NCBI RefSeq assembly: GCF_030315745.1
Contig: NZ_JASXSH010000003.1
Span: 186,001-250,000, forward strand
Length of the DNA: 64,000 bases
DNA from: Gordonia heveisoli
GTDB taxonomy: Bacteria; Actinomycetota; Actinomycetes; Mycobacteriales; Mycobacteriaceae
Direction of reading: 5' to 3'
In this document: positions 62,017 to 64,000 of the stretch, one piece after another
Position numbering within the stretch: position 1 is the stretch's first letter
Layout: every line of letters begins with the position of its first letter
Made by a program: the position numbers and the translations under genes
Notes under the pieces: generated by a model
Told to the model about the DNA's origin: nothing
What the model saw: only the letters and a program-made list of their open reading frames with translations
Databases searched by the model: none

Positions 62017-62406
62017 TCACCAGCGTCGGGCGGGGTGCCGGGCCGCGCAGCCGACACACTGTCGGGTGGCGGGGAGCACCTCGAGCCGCTCCGGATCGAT
62101 CGCCACACCGCAGGTTTCGCACCGGCCGTAGGAACCCTCACCCATCCGAAGCAGCGCTGCGTCGATCTCGTCGAGCCGCACGCGTGAGCGTTCGACCTGC
62201 GCGACCAACTGCCCACGTTCGACCGCCAGCGTCGACCCCTCGGGATCGTGTTCGTCGTCGGCCGCCGCGTCGGCGGTGGCGTCGATGACCGCTGCAAGTC
62301 GTGCCGTCAGGGCATCGATCAGGCCGACGGTCCGCTCGCGTTCGGCGGTCAGGGCTTCGCCGGACGGATTGGGGGAGACGTCCAGGTCATCGGGGTCCGG
62401 GTCCAT
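62017..62406 (-). CDS. TraR/DksA-family zinc-finger protein
   Basis: 129 residues. A helical, coiled-coil-like hairpin (about 20-90, TAERERTVGLIDALTARLAAVIDATAD...LVAQVERSRVRLDEIDAALLRMGEGSYG) leads to the C4 zinc finger with CETCG and CVGC. This is the DksA/TraR form that reaches into the RNA-polymerase secondary channel. The exact actinobacterial role is unclear. CGGAG lies just before ATG 62406. Confidence 0.88.
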   Translation of the reverse strand: MDPDPDDLDVSPNPSGEALTAERERTVGLIDALTARLAAVIDATADAAADDEHDPEGSTLAVERGQLVAQVERSRVRLDEIDAALLRMGEGSYGRCETCGVAIDPERLEVLPATRQCVGCAARHPARRW

Positions 62407-62451
62407 TGCTCCGTTGTACGCCCGCCAACCGACACCCCCACCGAACCAGGG

Positions 62452-63957
62452 TCAGGTGCCGCAGAAGGTCTGGAATCCGGAGGTGAAGGACTCGGGTGCC
62501 GGGCCTTCGTAGGCCGCCCATTCGGGGCGATGCGCGAAGGGGTGGGTCACCACGTCGACGAGTTCTTCGACGGGGAGGAGATCACCGTCGGTCGCAGCGC
62601 GCAGGGCGGCGTCGAGATGATGGTTGCGCGGGATGTAGCGCGGATTGACCCGATCCATCGCCTTCGCCGTCGTCGCACCGTCCCGTCCATGGTCGGCCAG
62701 CGCCGTGCGCCACCGGGTGATCCAGGACGCAGCCTGCTCGCGGGGGATCAGTCCGTCGAGTGGCTCGGGGTTGCCGCGCAGGTCATCGGCCAGGGCGCGG
62801 AAGGCGCCGGTCCAATCGACGTGGTGGTCGTCCAGGAGCGTGAAGAGGTCGTCGATCAGTACGGCGTCGACGGACGCGTCGTCCAGTCCCAGCTTCGCCG
62901 CCATCCCGGCGCGGAAGTGCCGACTGTAGTGGTCGTCGAAGCTGTTCAGGGCGGCCGTGGCGGATGCGATGGCGGCGTCGGGGGTCGGGTCGATGAGCGT
63001 CAGCAGGGTTTCGGCGAACCGGGCCAGATTCCATTTGAGGACGGTCGGCTGATTGCCGAAGGCGTATCGGCCGCCATGATCGATCGAACTGAAGACGGCG
63101 TTCGGATCGAACGCGTCGATGAAAGCGCACGGACCATAGTCGATGGTCTCGCCGGAGATCGTGGTGTTGTCGGTGTTCATCACACCGTGGACAAAGCCGA
63201 CGAGCATCCAGCGCGCCACCAGCTCCGCCTGCCGTTCGACGACCGCCGCAAGGAATCGTTGGTACCGATTGCCGTCGCCGTCGGCGGGCAGCCCGGCCAG
63301 CTCCGGATAGTGTCGTTCGATGGCGTAGTCGGCAAGTGGCGCAAGCAGATTCGCGTGTCGCGCGGCCAGCTCGAAGGTGCCGACGCGCAGATGACTGGCG
63401 GCGACCCGCGCGAGCACCGCGCCCGGTTGGGCGCCCTCCCGCCGAACGTCACGCCCGGTCGCCACCACCGACAGCGACCGCGTGGTGGGGATACCGAGCG
63501 CATTCATGGCTTCACTGACCACGTACTCGCGCAGCATCGGTCCGAGGACCGCGAAGCCGTCACCACCGCGGGAGAAGGGCGTCGGACCCGAGCCTTTGAG
63601 TTGGATGTCCACCCGATGTCCGCGTGGATCGAGCAGTTCGCCGAGCAGCAACGCGCGGCCATCGCCGAGCATCGGCGCATATCCGCCGAACTGGTGGCCG
63701 GAGTATGCGGTCGCGACCGGCTGCGCATCCGCGGGCGACGCCGCACCGGACAGCACCGCCAGACCGTCGTCGGTGCGCAACGCCGACGGATCCAGTCCGA
63801 GCGCGACGGCCAGGTCGACGTTCAGGACAACCATCGTCGGCGATGACACCTCCGCGCCCTGCCACGGCACGGTGAGTGGTCCGAGCCGGTCGGCAAAGGT
63901 GTTCTCCAGCCCACTGATCGCGGTGCTGGTGCGGATGGGGGAGTCGGGGGCGGCCAC
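62452..63957 (-). CDS. selO: Protein adenylyltransferase SelO (YdiU/UPF0061)
   Basis: 501 residues. It is a pseudokinase-fold enzyme that AMPylates proteins and protects against oxidative stress in other bacteria. Landmarks are YSGHQFGGYAPMLGDGRALLLGE, the QLKGSGPTPFSRGGDG nucleotide-binding region, SEAMNALGIPTTRSL, GVMNTDNTTISGETIDYGPCAFIDAFDP (catalytic/metal Asn and Asp) and NPRYIPRNHHLD. The C-terminus ends in TFCGT, with a single Cys where eukaryotic SelO carries Sec. The start is GTG 63957, set by TACCCT 6 nt upstream. Confidence 0.93.
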   Translation of the reverse strand: MAAPDSPIRTSTAISGLENTFADRLGPLTVPWQGAEVSSPTMVVLNVDLAVALGLDPSALRTDDGLAVLSGAASPADAQPVATAYSGHQFGGYAPMLGDGRALLLGELLDPRGHRVDIQLKGSGPTPFSRGGDGFAVLGPMLREYVVSEAMNALGIPTTRSLSVVATGRDVRREGAQPGAVLARVAASHLRVGTFELAARHANLLAPLADYAIERHYPELAGLPADGDGNRYQRFLAAVVERQAELVARWMLVGFVHGVMNTDNTTISGETIDYGPCAFIDAFDPNAVFSSIDHGGRYAFGNQPTVLKWNLARFAETLLTLIDPTPDAAIASATAALNSFDDHYSRHFRAGMAAKLGLDDASVDAVLIDDLFTLLDDHHVDWTGAFRALADDLRGNPEPLDGLIPREQAASWITRWRTALADHGRDGATTAKAMDRVNPRYIPRNHHLDAALRAATDGDLLPVEELVDVVTHPFAHRPEWAAYEGPAPESFTSGFQTFCGT

Positions 63958-63963
63958 AAGTCC

Positions 63964-63969
63964 AGGGTA
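63964..63969 (-). promoter_or_regulatory. -10 element, leaderless start of selO
   Basis: TACCCT on the minus strand, 6 nt before the GTG at 63957. Confidence 0.5.
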
Positions 63970-64000
63970 GCCACGGTCGGCACCAGGAATGTCTACCGCG

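Overview
The window is high-GC DNA packed with genes on both strands. It reads as chromosome of a mycolic-acid actinomycete (order Mycobacteriales). Gordonia is my best guess, but no rRNA or housekeeping marker is present to fix the genus. The clues are a monomeric isocitrate dehydrogenase, a PmmB-type phospho-sugar mutase, a GT87 mannosyltransferase, a mycofactocin-type short-chain dehydrogenase, an LLM (F420-type) oxidoreductase, an LGFP-like lipoprotein and many genes that appear to be transcribed without a leader. There are no rRNA or tRNA genes, CRISPR arrays, integrases or insertion sequences.

Layout. 1-4.8 kb: small conserved actinobacterial proteins, a DUF475/TerC-like membrane protein, a VOC protein and an MpaB-like oxygenase. 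4.8-12.6 kb: an FAD oxidoreductase, phospho-sugar mutase, an AraC-VOC-UvrA-paralogue cassette and a GT87 mannosyltransferase. 12.7-18.4 kb: a cytochrome P450, a frameshifted LLM oxidoreductase, a PadR regulator with matching operator-like sites on both sides, a SnoaL-like protein, an esterase and a minus-strand intrinsic terminator that implies a small RNA. 18.6-24.2 kb: a Wadjet-type operon jetA-jetB-jetC without jetD. 24.2-31 kb: a TetR regulator, an M28 peptidase, a saccharopine-dehydrogenase-like reductase, a GNAT protein, an M15 peptidase and isocitrate dehydrogenase.

31.3-34.8 kb holds the most unusual module. A trypsin-like protease and a subtilisin-like protease overlap by 4 bp in one operon, and a DRGH-type DNA/RNA endonuclease is divergent to them. 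None of the three has a recognisable signal peptide. 34.8-47.2 kb is a catabolic and regulatory stretch: three TetR regulators (two with clear palindromic operators), the mycofactocin-type dehydrogenase, a phosphotransferase/lipocalin-like pair, an alkyl sulfatase, a methyltransferase, an enoyl-CoA hydratase, an acyl-CoA ligase broken by a one-base deletion, and an SDR-DUF2867 protein. 47.3-56.5 kb: envelope and secreted proteins, a vitamin kinase, a 3-hydroxyacyl-CoA dehydrogenase, a tandem pair of nearly identical secreted proteins with a gene-conversion signature, bluB, a CaiB-type CoA-transferase and an EamA exporter. 56.6-64 kb: an acyltransferase whose start lies in a perfect 32-bp palindrome, a zinc alcohol dehydrogenase, a MarR-DoxX divergent pair with two identical-type operators, an acetyl-CoA hydrolase/transferase, a DksA-like zinc-finger protein and SelO.

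Many genes start 6-8 nt after a TAnnnT hexamer, which suggests leaderless transcription. Five short in-frame or near-gene tandem duplications (15-19 bp units) are scattered through the window, and two genes carry frameshifts that are either real lesions or assembly errors.
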